A DNA stretch of 64,000 nt, taken from NCBI RefSeq assembly GCF_052857255.1, contig NC_135497.1:343458183-343522182 (forward strand). The letters run 5' to 3'. Positions 33,309 to 45,535 of this stretch are shown in pieces; the first letter of the stretch is position 1; the number at the start of each line of letters is the position of its first letter. Both the position numbers and the translations under genes were made by a program. This DNA comes from Amblyomma americanum. Taxonomy: Eukaryota; Arthropoda; Arachnida; Ixodida; Ixodidae. The notes beneath the pieces are model-generated. The model had not been told where the DNA came from. It saw nothing but the letters and a program-made list of their open reading frames with translations, and did not search any database.

Positions 33309-33870
33309 ATTGATAGATAAAAGTGTCCAGCGAAATACTGTTCAATTTATTTTGAACAAATACGGTCGTCATGAATCCCCCATACTGCTTCTTCAAAAAG
33401 CCACCCTCTCTACAATGCACGTGAGCCAGACTGTTGAGAATTATGTTTTGTTCCTAATTTTGAATAATGGCACGAAACTTAATAGGACTAAATATATGCT
33501 TGAGCAAACACGCGTGTCAGAAGAACAAAACATGAAAATCATCTATCTGAATACACATACCGTAGTGATATGCATAGAGATTTTCATTTTTCCCACAGGT
33601 GATTCGTGAGTGGAATATGTTGCCTCCTGAAATTGTGAATCACATGTGTCCTGAAGCATTTGTATCGCAGCTAACAAACCAATTGAAATATTATTAACAA
33701 CAATGTCACCATGTGCAATTTACATGTACCTTGTGTAAAACGAAAAAAGTTCCTTTCTGCTGTTTTTTTAATTTTATTTTGCACTTTTTTATGTATGTGA
33801 ACCCGACCTTGTTGCAGCTTCAAAGTAAGGCCATCTGTATGTAATAAATAAATAAATAAGTAAATATATA
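33309..33870 (+). pseudogene. CR1/Jockey-type LINE, C-terminus and tail (copy 2)
   Basis: KSVQRNTVQFILNKYGRHESP, then the REWNMLPPEIVNHMCPEAF C-terminus and a TAATAAATAAATAAATAA tail at about 33842-33870. Counterpart of 8435-9009. Confidence 0.75.
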
Positions 33871-34147
33871 ATGCCCATTTATATACATGTGATGTCTAAA
33901 ATGCCACCATAACTATGTTTAAGATCACTATCTACATAAAAGCCTGCCAAATGCACTCTCTTATATAGCAACAAAAATAGCTCAATCTATTTACCGTCTG
34001 CTATTCACCCGCAAAGAACACGAGCACAGTACCCGAAACCTCCGTGACACTACTACTCTGTGCAGCCGCCTGCTAAACCCCGAGGTGCAATGTAGCACAT
34101 GGGTTCGGCCCATCTGCAAGTGGTAACAAATTGTCAGCAACACACTA

Positions 34148-35255
34148 GGTAGATTGCATCTTGAAACCGCGCAAAAAAATACAAGGAACAAGGACGAAAC
34201 CAACAGGAAAGAGCGCGGAAATTCAACCGGTTTATTAAAACAGTGCGTCACATTTATACAATCATCGTAATCACGTGGTAACATGACAAACGATCATCAC
34301 GTAACACTTGTGCGCTGGCGTGTACGAGACATCATACGATCTAGATATGAATACTCTTTATCGGACAGGTTAACCAAGGTTTTGCTGACACTCGAGCCGG
34401 ATTCCTTCTGGATACAGTAGGCCTCATACACTTCTCTGCTTAGTTTAGACCCGAACTTTTTGAGGATAGTGGTATCGCGGAACCCAGGCGTGCCACCACG
34501 GCAGTGGCGACAATGGTCGGCCACATGCCCTCCCCCCGCCAATGCGCCTACTCCTGCGTGGTGCTCCTGAAGTCTGACGTTTATACTAAGTTCAGTTTGT
34601 ACGATGTAGCTTTTGCCACAGGACAGTGGTATACGGTAAACAACCCCCATTTTGCATGGGACAAATCTTTCTGCGTGCTTGATACCGCATTCTTCTTTGT
34701 GGTTTCCCTGCACCTTGTTGCATATAACGTCCAGTTTTTGGGGTGCGATGAAGACCACCGGCACGTCGCCCTTCTGAACCACTTTTTTCAAGCGATGCGA
34801 GATCTGGTGGTGGTATGGGATGGCAACGGGTCTCACGCTGTGTGCCATTTCATGATTACAGGACTTGTCCAGAGCAGCACACAGGCACTTTTTTTTGGTA
34901 CCCCTTTTAACAATCCTGGAAAGAGCTGATTGGTGGCTTAAAATCGCTTTCTTTGAGCGAGGCTGATACCTCCAGCACTGCTTGGGTTTCGCAGACAACA
35001 ATACATATATCAAGGAATTGCAAGGAACCTTGCGCTGGCACCTCATGGGTGAAGCTAAGACCAAAGAGCACTCGGAGATTTCTAGAACCCGATGCACCGC
35101 TGTCATACCCCCCTCATGCGTAACTTTCAGGAAAATAGCATAATCATCCACGTATCTAAAAACCTTAGCTGATTAGGCTGTGTCAAGGCGTTCAGCAATT
35201 CGCTTGTCACAATAAGATAAAAATATGTCACTCAACAAAGGGGCAATGCAAGACA
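34148..35255 (-). pseudogene. Penelope-like element half, GIY-YIG end (antisense)
   Basis: Read on the minus strand: the last RT motif (FRYVDDYAIFL) at about 35160, a connector, then a GIY-YIG endonuclease region (VVYRIPLSCGKSYIVQT ... NVRLQEHHAGVG ... HVADHCRHC). The YIG triplet reads YIV. One frame of 284 codons (35151-34297) is open. The 3' tail ends GCGCGGTTTCAAGATGCAAT at about 34150. 5'-truncated within RT. It faces the next element head to head and is flanked by CACACTA (34141-34147). Confidence 0.88.
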
Positions 35256-36484
35256 CAGCCTACTCGGCTAAGGGGCTTGACACAGCCTACTCGGCTAAGG
35301 TTTTTAGATACGTGGATTATTACGCTATTTTCCTGAAAGGGGTTACGCATGAGGGGGTATGACAGCGGTGCACCGGGTTCGATAAATCTTCTCCGAGTGC
35401 TGTTTTGGTCATAGCTTCAGCAATTAGGTGCCAGCGCAAGGTTCCTTGCAATTACTTGATATCTGTATTGCTTTCTGCAAAACCCAAGCGTGCTGGAGGT
35501 ATCAGCCTCGCTCAAAGAAAGCGATTTCAAGCCACCAATCAGCTCACTCAAAGCTTGTTAAAAAGGGTATCGCAAAAAACTGCCTGCGTGCTGCTCTGGA
35601 CAAGTCCTGTAATCATGAAATGGCACACAGCGTGAGTTTCGAGCTAAAAAGGCTGACCAGTGCTGGTTTCCTGGGGAAGTTAATCACCTCTGTGCTAGAG
35701 GCCCTTGCCAGTGAAGCCAGGGGCGTACCTGAGCACCGCCGTAAAGAAGAAACGCAACGCAAGAGACCCGTTGCCAACCCATACTACCACCAGGTCTCGC
35801 ATCGCTTGAAAAAAGTGGCTCAGAAGGGCGACGTGCCGGTGGTCTTCACCGCACCCCCAAAACTGGCCGGTCTAAGCAACAAGATGCAGGGAAAGCACAA
35901 AGAAGTATGCGGTATCAAGCACGCAGAAAGATTTGTCCCGTGCTAAAGGGTGGTTGTTTACCGTATACCCGTGTCCTGTGGCAAAAGCTACATCGTACAA
36001 ACTGGACGTTGTATAAACGTCAGACTTCAGGAGCACCACGCAGGAGTAGGCGCATTGGCGGGGGGAGGGCATGTGGCCGACCATTGTCGCTACTGCCGTG
36101 GTTGCACGCCTCCGTTCCGCGATACCATTATCCTCAAAAAGTTCGGGTCTAAACTAAGCCGAGAAGTGTATGAGGCCAACTGTATCAAGAAGAAATCCGG
36201 CTCGTGTGTCAGCAAAACCTCGGCTAACCTGTCCGATAAAGAGTATTTATATCTAGATTGCATGATGTCTCGTACACGCAAGCGCACAAGTGTTACGTGA
36301 TGATCGTTTGGCATGTTACCACGTTATTACGATGATTGTATAAATGTGACGCGCTGTTGAAATAAACCAGTTGAATTTCCGCGCTCTGTCCTGTTGGTTT
36401 CTTCCTCGTTCTTTGTCTATTTTTGCGCGGTTTCAAGATGCAATCTACTAAGAGTCACCAAATAGCCTGTCTCTCTCTATTAAA
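35256..36484 (+). pseudogene. Penelope-like element half (sense), mirror of the previous
   Basis: Starts just upstream of the same RT motif (here YVDYYAIF, so one Asp is lost) and runs to the same tail (GCGCGGTTTCAAGATGCAAT at 36434). Frames 35428-35946 and 35950-36300 are separated by one stop just before VVYRIPVSCGKSYIVQT. It has extra linker residues around 35635-35760 that the antisense half lacks. The flank after the element is CCCACTA (36485-36491), close to CACACTA on the left, so both halves were probably inserted as one unit. Confidence 0.88.
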
Positions 36485-36491
36485 CCCACTA

Positions 36492-39110
36492 TGGCTGTTG
36501 GGCCGCCAAGCTGCGCATACGGCGAAATGTTGTCAAGTGCTCCATCTCGCAATCTATGATACTGTGACGTGGTCATTGTAAAAAGAAGCGTGCAGGCGAC
36601 TACGAGATGCTACTCACGGTGGAGGACGGGGAAAAGCAGCCGATATGAGCGTGTGCCGTGTCCCGAGTGTGCTTTCCGCCCTGTTCTTTCGGTCGGAGCA
36701 CGGCCAGAACCTTTGTGGTGGTGGCAGCAGAGGTGGTGAGCGGAGCAGACAATAACGCTTCCAGCAAGGGCTGATACACTGGAAGCCATAGGCAGAGGTT
36801 CCTCTCCGCGTTCGCCAATGAGCGCATCCTGAGGCGCTGGCTGCGGCAGACGCGTTAATAGATGCGTACTGAAGCATTTTCGAAGACAAAAGGAAGGCTT
36901 TATTGTTACACCCGGCACTACTGTACCATAAATAGAGCTTTATTAACCAATTAGAGGGCAGGAAAAGCGCATCCATGGAGTCATACTTTTATTTGTGAGA
37001 AAAAGACTGGTGGATAAAACATCAGAGCAAGAACAGGAGAAATCAGCATTTAAAACGTTACAATTCATTCTCCAAAGGGCTAGCCCAAGCCAGTGGACTA
37101 CGCTATGCATCAAGCATCAAAGCTGGACGTAAAACACACGACAGTGCTACTTTGTTGTTCCGGCCGTAGCAGAAAAAATACTGCTTAGGTTTGACGCTTT
37201 CGCAAGAAGAATCTGAATGACTTATTCGTATTTATTGGATTTTTTTATTAAGCACTGAGTAGCTAAAGTAGATCAAATATTAATCAACAAATCAAAGTGC
37301 TCTTCCATGCGGAGCAGACATTAACTAACACTGCATTAGGAAAGCTTCATTTTCAGTGCTGTATCATTGTTCGCGATTTGAAGCGATCGCTTTGCATTAC
37401 CTTTACCGTTCGATACCTGATCGGTAGCGCTACCATTTTTGCTTGCAAATTTATCACAGAGTGGTTTTATCTAATGAGAACTTATATTCTCTGATGTTAT
37501 CTACACTTCTAGTCGATACTGCTGGGCCATTTCAAATTTTCCGTCATCCAAATTTACATATTTAGTGCGTTCGACATTTTACAATACTTGTTTTCATCCT
37601 TTTACTTTGATAGGCACTTGTAATTCTTTTTTTCTTAGCAGCTCAAAAATGTAACCGTGGGTTCTGTCGTTTGGTCATCGGCGTACATGTTCGGTGAGAT
37701 CCTGTATCAAAAGTTGGGCACATAGAGGTACATCTGAATGAGTCGCCACAAGTGCTCTCCCTTCAAGCATTCCAAAAGAGGTGAGGCTCGCTGGTGGGCA
37801 AAGATAGTAGTCAGTGGGTTGTCTCGCCGCGACAATAGTGCAGTATTTTGCACAGGTAACACCTGTACGATAAATCACCGCTCAGAATAAGTCTCTCGAA
37901 ACTGGTACGGATTTGGCTACGTTCTACTGAATCTTGTGTGCATAGCATTTAACTGGTAAACACCACAATATCTGGTTCCGCTGCAGATTTTTCTTGGTGC
38001 TGAGGACGTGCGCCTTCTGACTGCTGCTGGCGGGGATTATAAACATTTGGGCTGGCAATCTACGTTTCAAAAGCACCAGCTGCACGTTTACATTTGAGCC
38101 TCAACGGCGGTGCGGCACCTTCACCGAAGAACCATAGGTTGATATTTTTACGACACACAGCGAGTCCAACCTAAGGGTTACCAAGGTGTTTTTATATGGA
38201 GCGTCCTACAGTAGTGAAACCAACTGGGTGCCTTTTGGAGTCACGCGGCCTAATTTTCAGCCACTTTTTCACTGTGTCTATGGAGTTCAATATTAAGACC
38301 AGTAACTCACATTTGAACGGATAGCTTCAGGAAGAACATATGAATAGGGATGCTGCAGATCCTTAACAAATAAATGGCTAAATGTTTTTATGAAGGCAAG
38401 CTTTACTTACAGATCTCTTTTTACTCGAGTTACAAAAACGCCCGCGAGAAAGAAAAGCTACCACGCTGGCTTCGCGTACGGACTGTATTAAGCGGCAGCA
38501 CCGTTTGTGTAGTGTGCAAAGCGAGAGAAGTCATTTCTGAAGGCTGTGAGCGGTGAACTGAGCAAATTGGCCGGAAAATGATTATAGAAGTTGTACTCGT
38601 ACTGAAACTAATGGGGGGCATTTGATTTGGCGTGAGTTTGAGCTTGTGTTTTTTGCATGCGTCTGTGCTTGCGTGCGCGTGCTTGTAGTGCGGTTTCTTG
38701 CCTGTTCTCATCCGCAGAGCTCATCTTATATAGGAATAGTATTGTGGAACCCACGTCGAGTTGAAGCGTAGCGCACATTTATCCCCGCAGCTCGCGCTGA
38801 GTACCCCATTGTGACACGTTAGGGCAATTTAAATGCTGCGACTTTCGCCTCCCGACGCTGTGATTGTCGTTAATCTGCGACAGAACAGAGAACATCGGTC
38901 TAGCCTCAAAAGTCTTGAGACCGGTTTCCGTCCGATTAGAATTCAATTTCAACGTCGTTGCGCGCGTTCTACGACTGACCAATGGAGAGCGCCGAGACGG
39001 TGTGCGACGTGGACTCCCTCGGGAGCTGTCGCCGCAGCGCAAGCAAAACAGCTTATTCTAATCAACGCATGCGAATATTGCCTTGCACCTAAATGTGCGC
39101 CCACCACAAC
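36492..39110. other. Copy 2 counterpart of 9290-11950, no gene
   Basis: Closely follows copy 1 (for example GCCGCCAAGCTGCGCATACGGCG at both). No convincing coding region. It ends where the Gypsy B insertion starts. Confidence 0.5.
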
Positions 39111-39591
39111 AGTCGAGCGGACTCGGTGGAGCGAAGGCGGGGCGTGGAGCTTGAGGGTGTGTCGGTTGAGCTGAGAGGCAGGTCCAATCGTAGAAGGCCG
39201 CTGGAGCAGTCGATAAGGGCAGAGTGAGCGGTTAGAAAGTCTAGACCAAGGATCACATTGTGAGGGCAGTGTTCGAGGACGGTGAACAAAACTGGGACGT
39301 GACGATCGGCAAGAGTGACGCGGGCAGTGCACAGGCCAGTGACGGCAGCAGTGCTGCAATCGGCAACGCGAACGGTGGGCGAAGCGGCCGGGGTCTGAAC
39401 TTTTTTGAGGCGACGGCAAAAGTATGAGCTAAGAACCGAGACTTGGGCACCAGTGTCAATGAGGGCAGAAACAGGAACACCGTCCACAAAAACGTCGAGC
39501 AGATTACAGGACGAAGGCTGGGTCAGTAGAGGATTTTCAGGTCGGGGCACCAATGCAGCATCACCTACGGGAGCTGCACTGGCTAGTTTCC
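39111..39591 (-). pseudogene. Gypsy B protease
   Basis: Retroviral-type aspartic protease reached by -1 frameshifting from gag. The active-site motif ALIDTGAQVSVLS and the VILGLDFL block near the end of the domain are intact. It ends a few codons after the domain (RSTESARL) where the element is truncated into duplication flank, so RT, RNase H and integrase are missing at this locus. Confidence 0.88.
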
Positions 39592-39592
39592 C
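39550..39592 (-). promoter_or_regulatory. -1 ribosomal frameshift signal at the gag-protease junction
   Basis: On the minus strand the heptamer GGGAAAC (39592-39586) lies in the gag frame as G GGA AAC, exactly the X XXY YYZ pattern, with the gag stop UAG as the next codon. Three bases on, CCAGTGCAGC (39582-39573) can pair with GCTGCATTGG (39559-39550) to form a 10-bp stem (one G-U) with a 13-nt loop. The -1 frame is open from the heptamer through the protease. Confidence 0.8.
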
Positions 39593-40157
39593 GCGAAGCG
39601 GCCTGCAGAGGACGGTGAGTAACTGCGGTGCGGAAGAGGTGAGCGGGAACGGTGGGCTGTCGGGGAGGGAGAGCGGCTGGTTCTACGAGGAGGCGGTGTG
39701 GACTCGGCGCTGGGTGGGTCATTCCGAGGCGTGAAGCGACGGGGTCCATAGTCATAACGTCGGTCGACGTAGGGCAAAGGTCGGGGAGGTGCGGACCAAC
39801 GGCTGCGGCAGTGGCGGGAGATGTGGCCTACGCGCGAGCACGTAAAGCAGATCGGCCGGTCGTCAGGGGTACGCCACTCATCCGGATTGCGATACTTTCT
39901 GTAACTTGGGACGAAGGTGTTGCGGGCCGTAGCAGTAGCGACCACGGGAGAGATGGGGCTCGCACTCCGAGGTTCGACGGGACGATGGCTGGAGGGCATG
40001 CCCAAGTTGGCGACCTCCTGGCGGACGACAGCTTGAATAAGGGATATTGTGGCCAGGCTGTTGTCCGACAAGGGCGCGTTGGGCGTAACAGGAGCCAGCT
40101 CCTCCAGTTCACGGCGCACGATGCGAGTCACGTTGTTGGGGTTGGAAGGCTGCCTTA
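39583..40157 (-). pseudogene. Gypsy B gag, C-terminal part with zinc knuckle
   Basis: Continues the frame of 57153-56541. It has a zinc knuckle CFTCSRVGHISRHC (C-X2-C-X4-H-X4-C) followed by an arginine/serine/proline-rich tail (RRTSRSPSPTAHRSRSPLPH). The stop TAG at 39585-39583 directly follows a slippery heptamer. Apart from the Harbinger insertion I see no break in gag. Confidence 0.88.
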
Positions 40158-40270
40158 TACCGCATTTACACGGGCACCCTTAACCATGGTTAAGTAAACT
40201 GCGGTTACCCTTAACTATAGTTAGCCGCGCTCACACGGAAAGCCAAACTGTAGTTACGCCACTAACCGTA
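40158..40270. repeat. Left terminal and subterminal repeats of the Harbinger
   Basis: After the 19-bp terminal repeat comes the 16-bp palindrome CTTAACCATGGTTAAG (40179-40194), then TAACTATAGTTA (40212-40223) and further AACYGTAGTTA variants to about 40270. The right end mirrors this arrangement. Confidence 0.85.
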
Positions 40271-40319
40271 GTTACCGTAAACCGAGCTGGCTAACCTCCG
40301 TTTGCGCTTAACCGACAAA

Positions 40320-40588
40320 ATGGCGGCGTCCGTGGAAGGCATGGAGGCAGCAGCAGCAGTGTCGCAGCAATCGTCCTCCCAGAGGCGTGTCAACTGGCCT
40401 GATGTAACAACAGCGGCTTTGGTTCGCATCTGGGAGGACCAGCTACCCGCTCTGCGGGGAAATACGCGCAATGCGCGTATATACGCTGCCATGGCGGCGG
40501 AGCTGAACGCCGGGCTAGCGCCGGGCGAAGGCCCCTACACTGCAAAGCAGGTCAAGCAGAAAATGGATAATCTGAACAAAAAATACCG
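40320..40588 (+). CDS. Harbinger Myb/SANT-trihelix protein, exon 1
   Basis: ATG at 40320 (context acaaaATGG), 162 bp inside the left end. It encodes about 90 residues: a short acidic/serine N-terminus, then VNWPDVTTAALVRIWEDQL ... NARIYAAMAAELN ... TAKQVKQKMDNLNKKYR. This is the start of a Myb/SANT-like (trihelix, Myb_DNA-bind_4 type) DNA-binding domain, with the three tryptophan/aromatic-centred helices of that family. It ends in TACCG|GTAAGT, a strong splice donor, with two bases of the last codon. No stop or frameshift. Harbinger elements encode such a protein besides the transposase, and in studied cases it binds subterminal DNA and aids nuclear import of the transposase. Confidence 0.82.
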
Positions 40589-41182
40589 GTAAGTGCTATC
40601 TTTACTCTCATTGCATTGCTCACCTAGCGCTGTTTTTATGGCGCGACGTCAGCCCCACGTGTGCGGCAGCAGTGTGTTGGTTCAGCAACGTGCAAACTTT
40701 TCGCCGTCGTCGCGTATTGTTTACCTCGCGAGCGCCCAAGACGTTTCAATTATGTATGTACTCATATAAGAACTGAACAACGAGTGCCGTGTGACGGGAG
40801 CAGCGTATGTTACACAGCACCAGTCCGTTCTTTTTTCTTTGTAAACTGCGTAGTTGTTGGCCTAACAAAAGATGACACATACACCCACACTGGGGGATCG
40901 GCCAAGAATCGGGTGGCTATTCACCTGTACTGAGTTAATAAAAAAGAAAAGCACATTTTCGTCTTCGTTTGTGTACGCGTGCATGCACCGCTCTGCATGC
41001 AAACTTTGTCTTTCTCATTTTCGCGGCAGCTGTTGTCGTTCAAAGCTTTTGTTTCAAACTGACAGAGCGCTGTACATAGTGACCTTGCCATACAGCCGCC
41101 AGCACGCATGGCAGCACGCATGGTCAGCGTTGTGATCATTACTTATCTCCTATTTAACTTGCACTGATTGTAATACTCGAAT

Positions 41183-44100
41183 GCTCGAGGTCTGCGAGGC
41201 CGCCTAGCAGATCTCAGGCAGAGGATCTTCAAATACCGATTTCCGGTGCTTGTAATATGTGAGCCTAATATCACATCTCCTTTTCGACTGTCCGGTTATG
41301 AAAGTTTCCTCTCTGAAGCGGCTGGGCATTTGAGCAAGGTACTACTATGCGTCCGTCGTGACCTCACTTACGTTCGGCATCAAATTCCTGCGGGCAGTAG
41401 CAACGAGTATGTAGCAATCACTGTGACTTGAATGGGCGCACAATCTCTATTATAGGTGGCTACATACCACCAAGGGGTCGATTTGATGCCCTACGACTAC
41501 AATCGCTACTTGACAGCGTTTCGGAACCCCATATAATAGTAGGAGTTTTCAATGCGCATCACCACGGCTGGGGAAGCGCCGTTACGAACGTTCGAGGACG
41601 GGATATCGCCATGTTCATGAACAATGCAGGTCTCGTTTTGCTCAATGATGGCACGCCGACATTTCTACGCGGGACTACCTACAGCAGCTGCCTGGACCTT
41701 GCATTTGTATCCAGGCGCCTGTCATCGTTCGCAACGTGGTGTGCTGATATTGAAAGTTATGGAAGTGACCACATACCGACGTATGTGCAGCTACGGTGGT
41801 TTCATCGTCTTCCAAATGCCAAAATACGTTGCACCGACTGGAGTGCTTTCCGCATTGTTCTAGAAAAAACCTGTGGGAAACTCGCTGATCCAACAGATGT
41901 GGAACAGCGTATTATTTCGGCCATGCACGATGCAACACGCAATATCTCAGCGCCAAATTCCACAGCATCAGTGGATGTGATCTACGCGCAGCTTCGGGCG
42001 ATTCGTCGGCGCGCAGAAAGAAAATACCGGAGGACAAAGGATGTCTCCGATCTCCGGGCCTCTCGACGTGCCCAGAAGCAAATACAGCGCTATTTGGAGA
42101 ACCTAGGCAAACAACGGTGGCGGTCATTTTGCAGCAGATTGGATCCCCGCAAACCACTCTCCACAATCTGGCACGTTGTTCGAGCACTGCCGACATTTCC
42201 CCAGCAGAAACACCCTTTCCGTGCATTGGCACTTCATGACAGACGGCAAGAACTAGAGGTGGCGGAGGATTTCTGCTCGAGAATTGCCGGAAGCGCTTCT
42301 TTACCTCGGCAGCATCGATGTGCTCCCCCCACGATGGACGATCGACTGGACATCCCCTTCACAATTCAAGAACTGAAAGCAGCTCTTTCTGCTTGCACGC
42401 ATCCTTCATCCCCAGGACCTGATGGAATAACATACAATGCGCTTCGTCATCTAGGCCCACAGGTAATGGAAGCCCTCTTAACATTGTTCAACCACTCTTG
42501 GGCCTCTGTCACTGTACCACAGCAGTAGAAAAGAAGCCGCATTGTGGCCTTGCTCAAACCAGGGAAATCGCCACTGACATTAACATCCTACAGACCAGTA
42601 GCTCTGGCAAGTTGTATTGGCAAGACGATGGAGCGTATGGTGCTAACCCGTCTAGAATGGTTCCTTGAAAAACATGGGCTATACCCTTCCACAATGACGG
42701 GTTTCCGCAAAGGCCGGTCTGCCATCGACAGTGTAATTGATCTCGTGTCAACGGTAGAACATGAAAAACGCCGTCACAGGTTGACTGCTGCTCTTTTCCT
42801 CGACATAAAGGGCGCATTCGATAATGTTCAGCATGATGCAGTACTAAATGCACTCGAAGAATGTGGTATAGGCGGACGTCTACACAATTGGATTGCAAGC
42901 TATTTGACAAACCGGACAGTCTACATGGAGACTCTTGAAGGTGACACAGCAGATCATCATGTTGCTTGTGGTGTTCCTCAGGGAGGAGTGCTCAGTCCAA
43001 CGTTGTTCAATCTCGTGCTCATTGGCCTTTTCAAACAACTACCGAAGACTGTTTCAATATCCGCCTACGCAGACGATATTTGCATCTGGACATCAAGTGT
43101 CACGCGTCCCCAAGTGCAAGCAAGATTGCAGCGTTCGGTGTCCATTACGTCTGCGTACTTGCGCCGTCAGGGGCTTGAACTTTTGCCAACTAAAAGCGTA
43201 ACATTGGCTTTCACATGCAAGATAATGGCGTGGTATCCGGTCACAATCGACGGGCAAATTGTTCCATACGTAACACATCACAAATTCTTAGGTGTTACGA
43301 TAGACCGTGACCTGTCCTGGACGAAGCACATTTCTGTGCTCAAGAAAAAGCTCGACAGCTTTGCAAGCATTGTGCGGTGTATGGCAGGAAAATGTTGGGG
43401 TCCCTCTGAGCGATCTTTACTACACGTGTACCAGGCGCTGGTAGTCGGCCTTCTCAGATACAGTGCACCCGTTCTCTCGGGGGTCAGACTATCAGGCCTG
43501 CGTGTGCTTGAAAGCGCGCAGGCTCGTGCTTTAAGAGTATGCTTGGGTTTGCCATGTAAAACTTCTACATGGGGCACATTTTATGAGGCCCGCGCCTGCC
43601 CAGCACGAATTTATTTTCAACAGGAGCCACTTCGTGTGCATTTGCGGCATCTGACCAGGCATCGTCATCACCCCCTGACTTACATTAGTGCGGTGCGTCC
43701 AGATGCAGCCTTTTCCAGAGCCCTTTGGATGCAGCGCAATGCGCTGCCTTCGAACTACGCGCCACACCAGATTGCGGAGGTGCCACTTTGGGCAGTACCA
43801 AAACCATCTGTACGGACAACAATCCCAGGGATAACAAAGAAAACGCACATTCCAACAGTCGGACTGAAACATCTGGCGCTGTCATACATTACATCTATGT
43901 ATACTAACACCCAGCATGTTTTCGTGGACGGATCCGTTACGACCACTTCTTCAGCTGCAGCGGTGATAGTGCCAGGAAATGCCTCATGTCACCGTTTCAG
44001 GCTCATGCACAAAACGTCCTCTACGGCAACCGAATTGGCAGCCATACGAGAAGCCGTCCTTTATATTGGTCACCAGCCAGCGCAGCAATGGACTATATTC

Positions 44101-44784
44101 TGCGACTCGAGATCGGCATTACAGGTCGTACAAACTTATCTAAAACCAAAAGCATGCGAGCAGCTGGTTCAACAGATTGTGCTTTTGTTAGCCGAGGCTT
44201 TCCACCGCGGCCATATCATAAAGTTTCAATGGATACTGAGCCATTGCGGCATAGCGGGAAACGAGCGTGCTGACGCCGAGGCTCGGATGGCACATAGTGA
44301 TGGTGCTTTCATTGAGATAGCCTTTTCAAGATCAGACATTGGAGCCTTGTTGGCGCATTTAATGCAGGCGGCAATGCAGTCGCACTGGCATGATCCGAGT
44401 CATCAACAGGACCGCGTGTGTAAGCTTGACGCTGGCTCACGATTACATTTCCCATCTGTGGTTGTGCGACGTCATGGGACTTTACTCCACCGGCTACGGC
44501 TTGGCGTTGCCTACATCAAACACTATCTTCACAAGATCGGCATCGAAAGTAACCCAAATTGCGCACAGTGCAACACACCAGAGACTATTGGACACCTTCT
44601 TTGTGCGTGCCCGAAGTATACTTCTGAAAGAACAACATTGGAGGCGACCGTGAAAAACCTAGACTCTCGCCCTCTCTCGGAGGAAACTCTTCTGGGCGCA
44701 AGGACGAGACGTTCTGATTGGTGGCGTGTGACAAAAGCCCTGCTCAACTTTTTGTGTGAAACAGGCCTGGATACTCGTTTGTGA
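41183..44784 (+). pseudogene. I-type LINE ORF2: endonuclease, RT, RNase H
   Basis: Three stretches. 41183-41430: endonuclease N-terminus (VLVICEPN). 41428-42528: rest of the endonuclease (IIGGYIPPRG, VGVFNAHHHGWGS, SYGSDHIPTYVQL) and RT start (SSPGPDGITYNAL). 42544-44784: 746 codons with RT (SYRPVALASC, FLDIKGAFDNV, GVPQGGVLSPTLFN, SAYADDICIWTS, intact catalytic DD), RNase H (VFVDGSV, ATELAAI, FCDSRSALQ, HCGIAGNERADAEA: all four acidic residues) and a CX2CX4HX4C end (CAQCNTPETIGHLLC). Only two defects: a one-base loss near 41428 and an in-frame TAG at 42526. It looks young. Confidence 0.93.
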
Positions 44785-44892
44785 CCGCCTGTGCACAACC
44801 TACATGGTTAATGACATGTGTCGGTGTTGTGTTGCAGACACCAGTTTTGAGTGTTATGTGTGTCCAGTAACCGCGATGCGAGCGCCAGCCAG

Positions 44893-44895
44893 TGT

Positions 44896-44926
<31 letters not shown>

Positions 44927-44934
44927 GCATAGAC
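44893..44934. repeat. (GT)n microsatellite in the LINE 3' UTR
   Basis: About 40 bp of GT repeats with one GC interruption, within the untranslated region of the LINE at 41171-45095. Confidence 0.9.
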
Positions 44935-45535
44935 ATCACCCGTGAAACTCATTGTATTATGCCATCATCAGCCTTCATTCCCACTTTCCTTTTCCTCCTC
45001 TTCCCTTTCCCCTGTGTGGAGTAGCAGGCCAGGGCCCTGTTACCACCGGCCGACCTCTCCGCCTTTCTTTCATTAAAATTCCCTTTCTTCTTCTTCTTGC
45101 ACTGATTGATTGGCAGGCAAAATTCTCAGTCGATCAACTTCCGCTCAAGTGTAAGCATTGCGTGCAGAACCGAATACACGTGCTTCAAAATTTCACTCTT
45201 TTCTTTTTCTGAGTTAAGGTGTCTTTATAGAGTGCTCGGGTACTTCTGGCTACTAGCTAAGGTAACAGTTCAGCAAATTTTTCGATTTTCTGAAATATAT
45301 AACTTTAGGCCTCACTGGCCTACTATGCAGATATTGCTAGAATGCTATCAGCTGAACCAATCACTTGAAAAGTTCCAACTGGTGCAGTTAAGTGACATTT
45401 TCACCAGTACCTGCCAGTTGGTACCTGCATATTGATGTAACATTTGTCTTAAGTACCAGTGTTCACAGGAAGTTTGATGGCCTAAAGAGATTACCAAGAG
45501 CACATTTATTATTGAAATCATTTCTATCTTTCCAG

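Larger units (their letters stand above)
41159..45108 (+). mobile_element. Nearly complete I-type LINE with 13-bp target duplication
   Basis: The element spans 41171-45095, flanked by CTTGCACTGATTG at 41158-41170 and 45096-45108. It is slightly 5'-truncated, starting just before the first endonuclease motif (ARGLRGRLADLR). It ends with an untranslated region containing (GT)n and a (TTC)n tail. It lies in the first intron of the Harbinger trihelix gene in the same orientation. Confidence 0.93.

Noticed and set aside
34504..34929. A 141-codon plus-strand frame
   Set aside because: Antisense shadow of the Penelope coding region.
39652..40197. A 181-codon plus-strand gene
   Set aside because: Opposite strand of Gypsy B gag and zinc knuckle. 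It also crosses the Harbinger boundary, so it cannot be an original gene.
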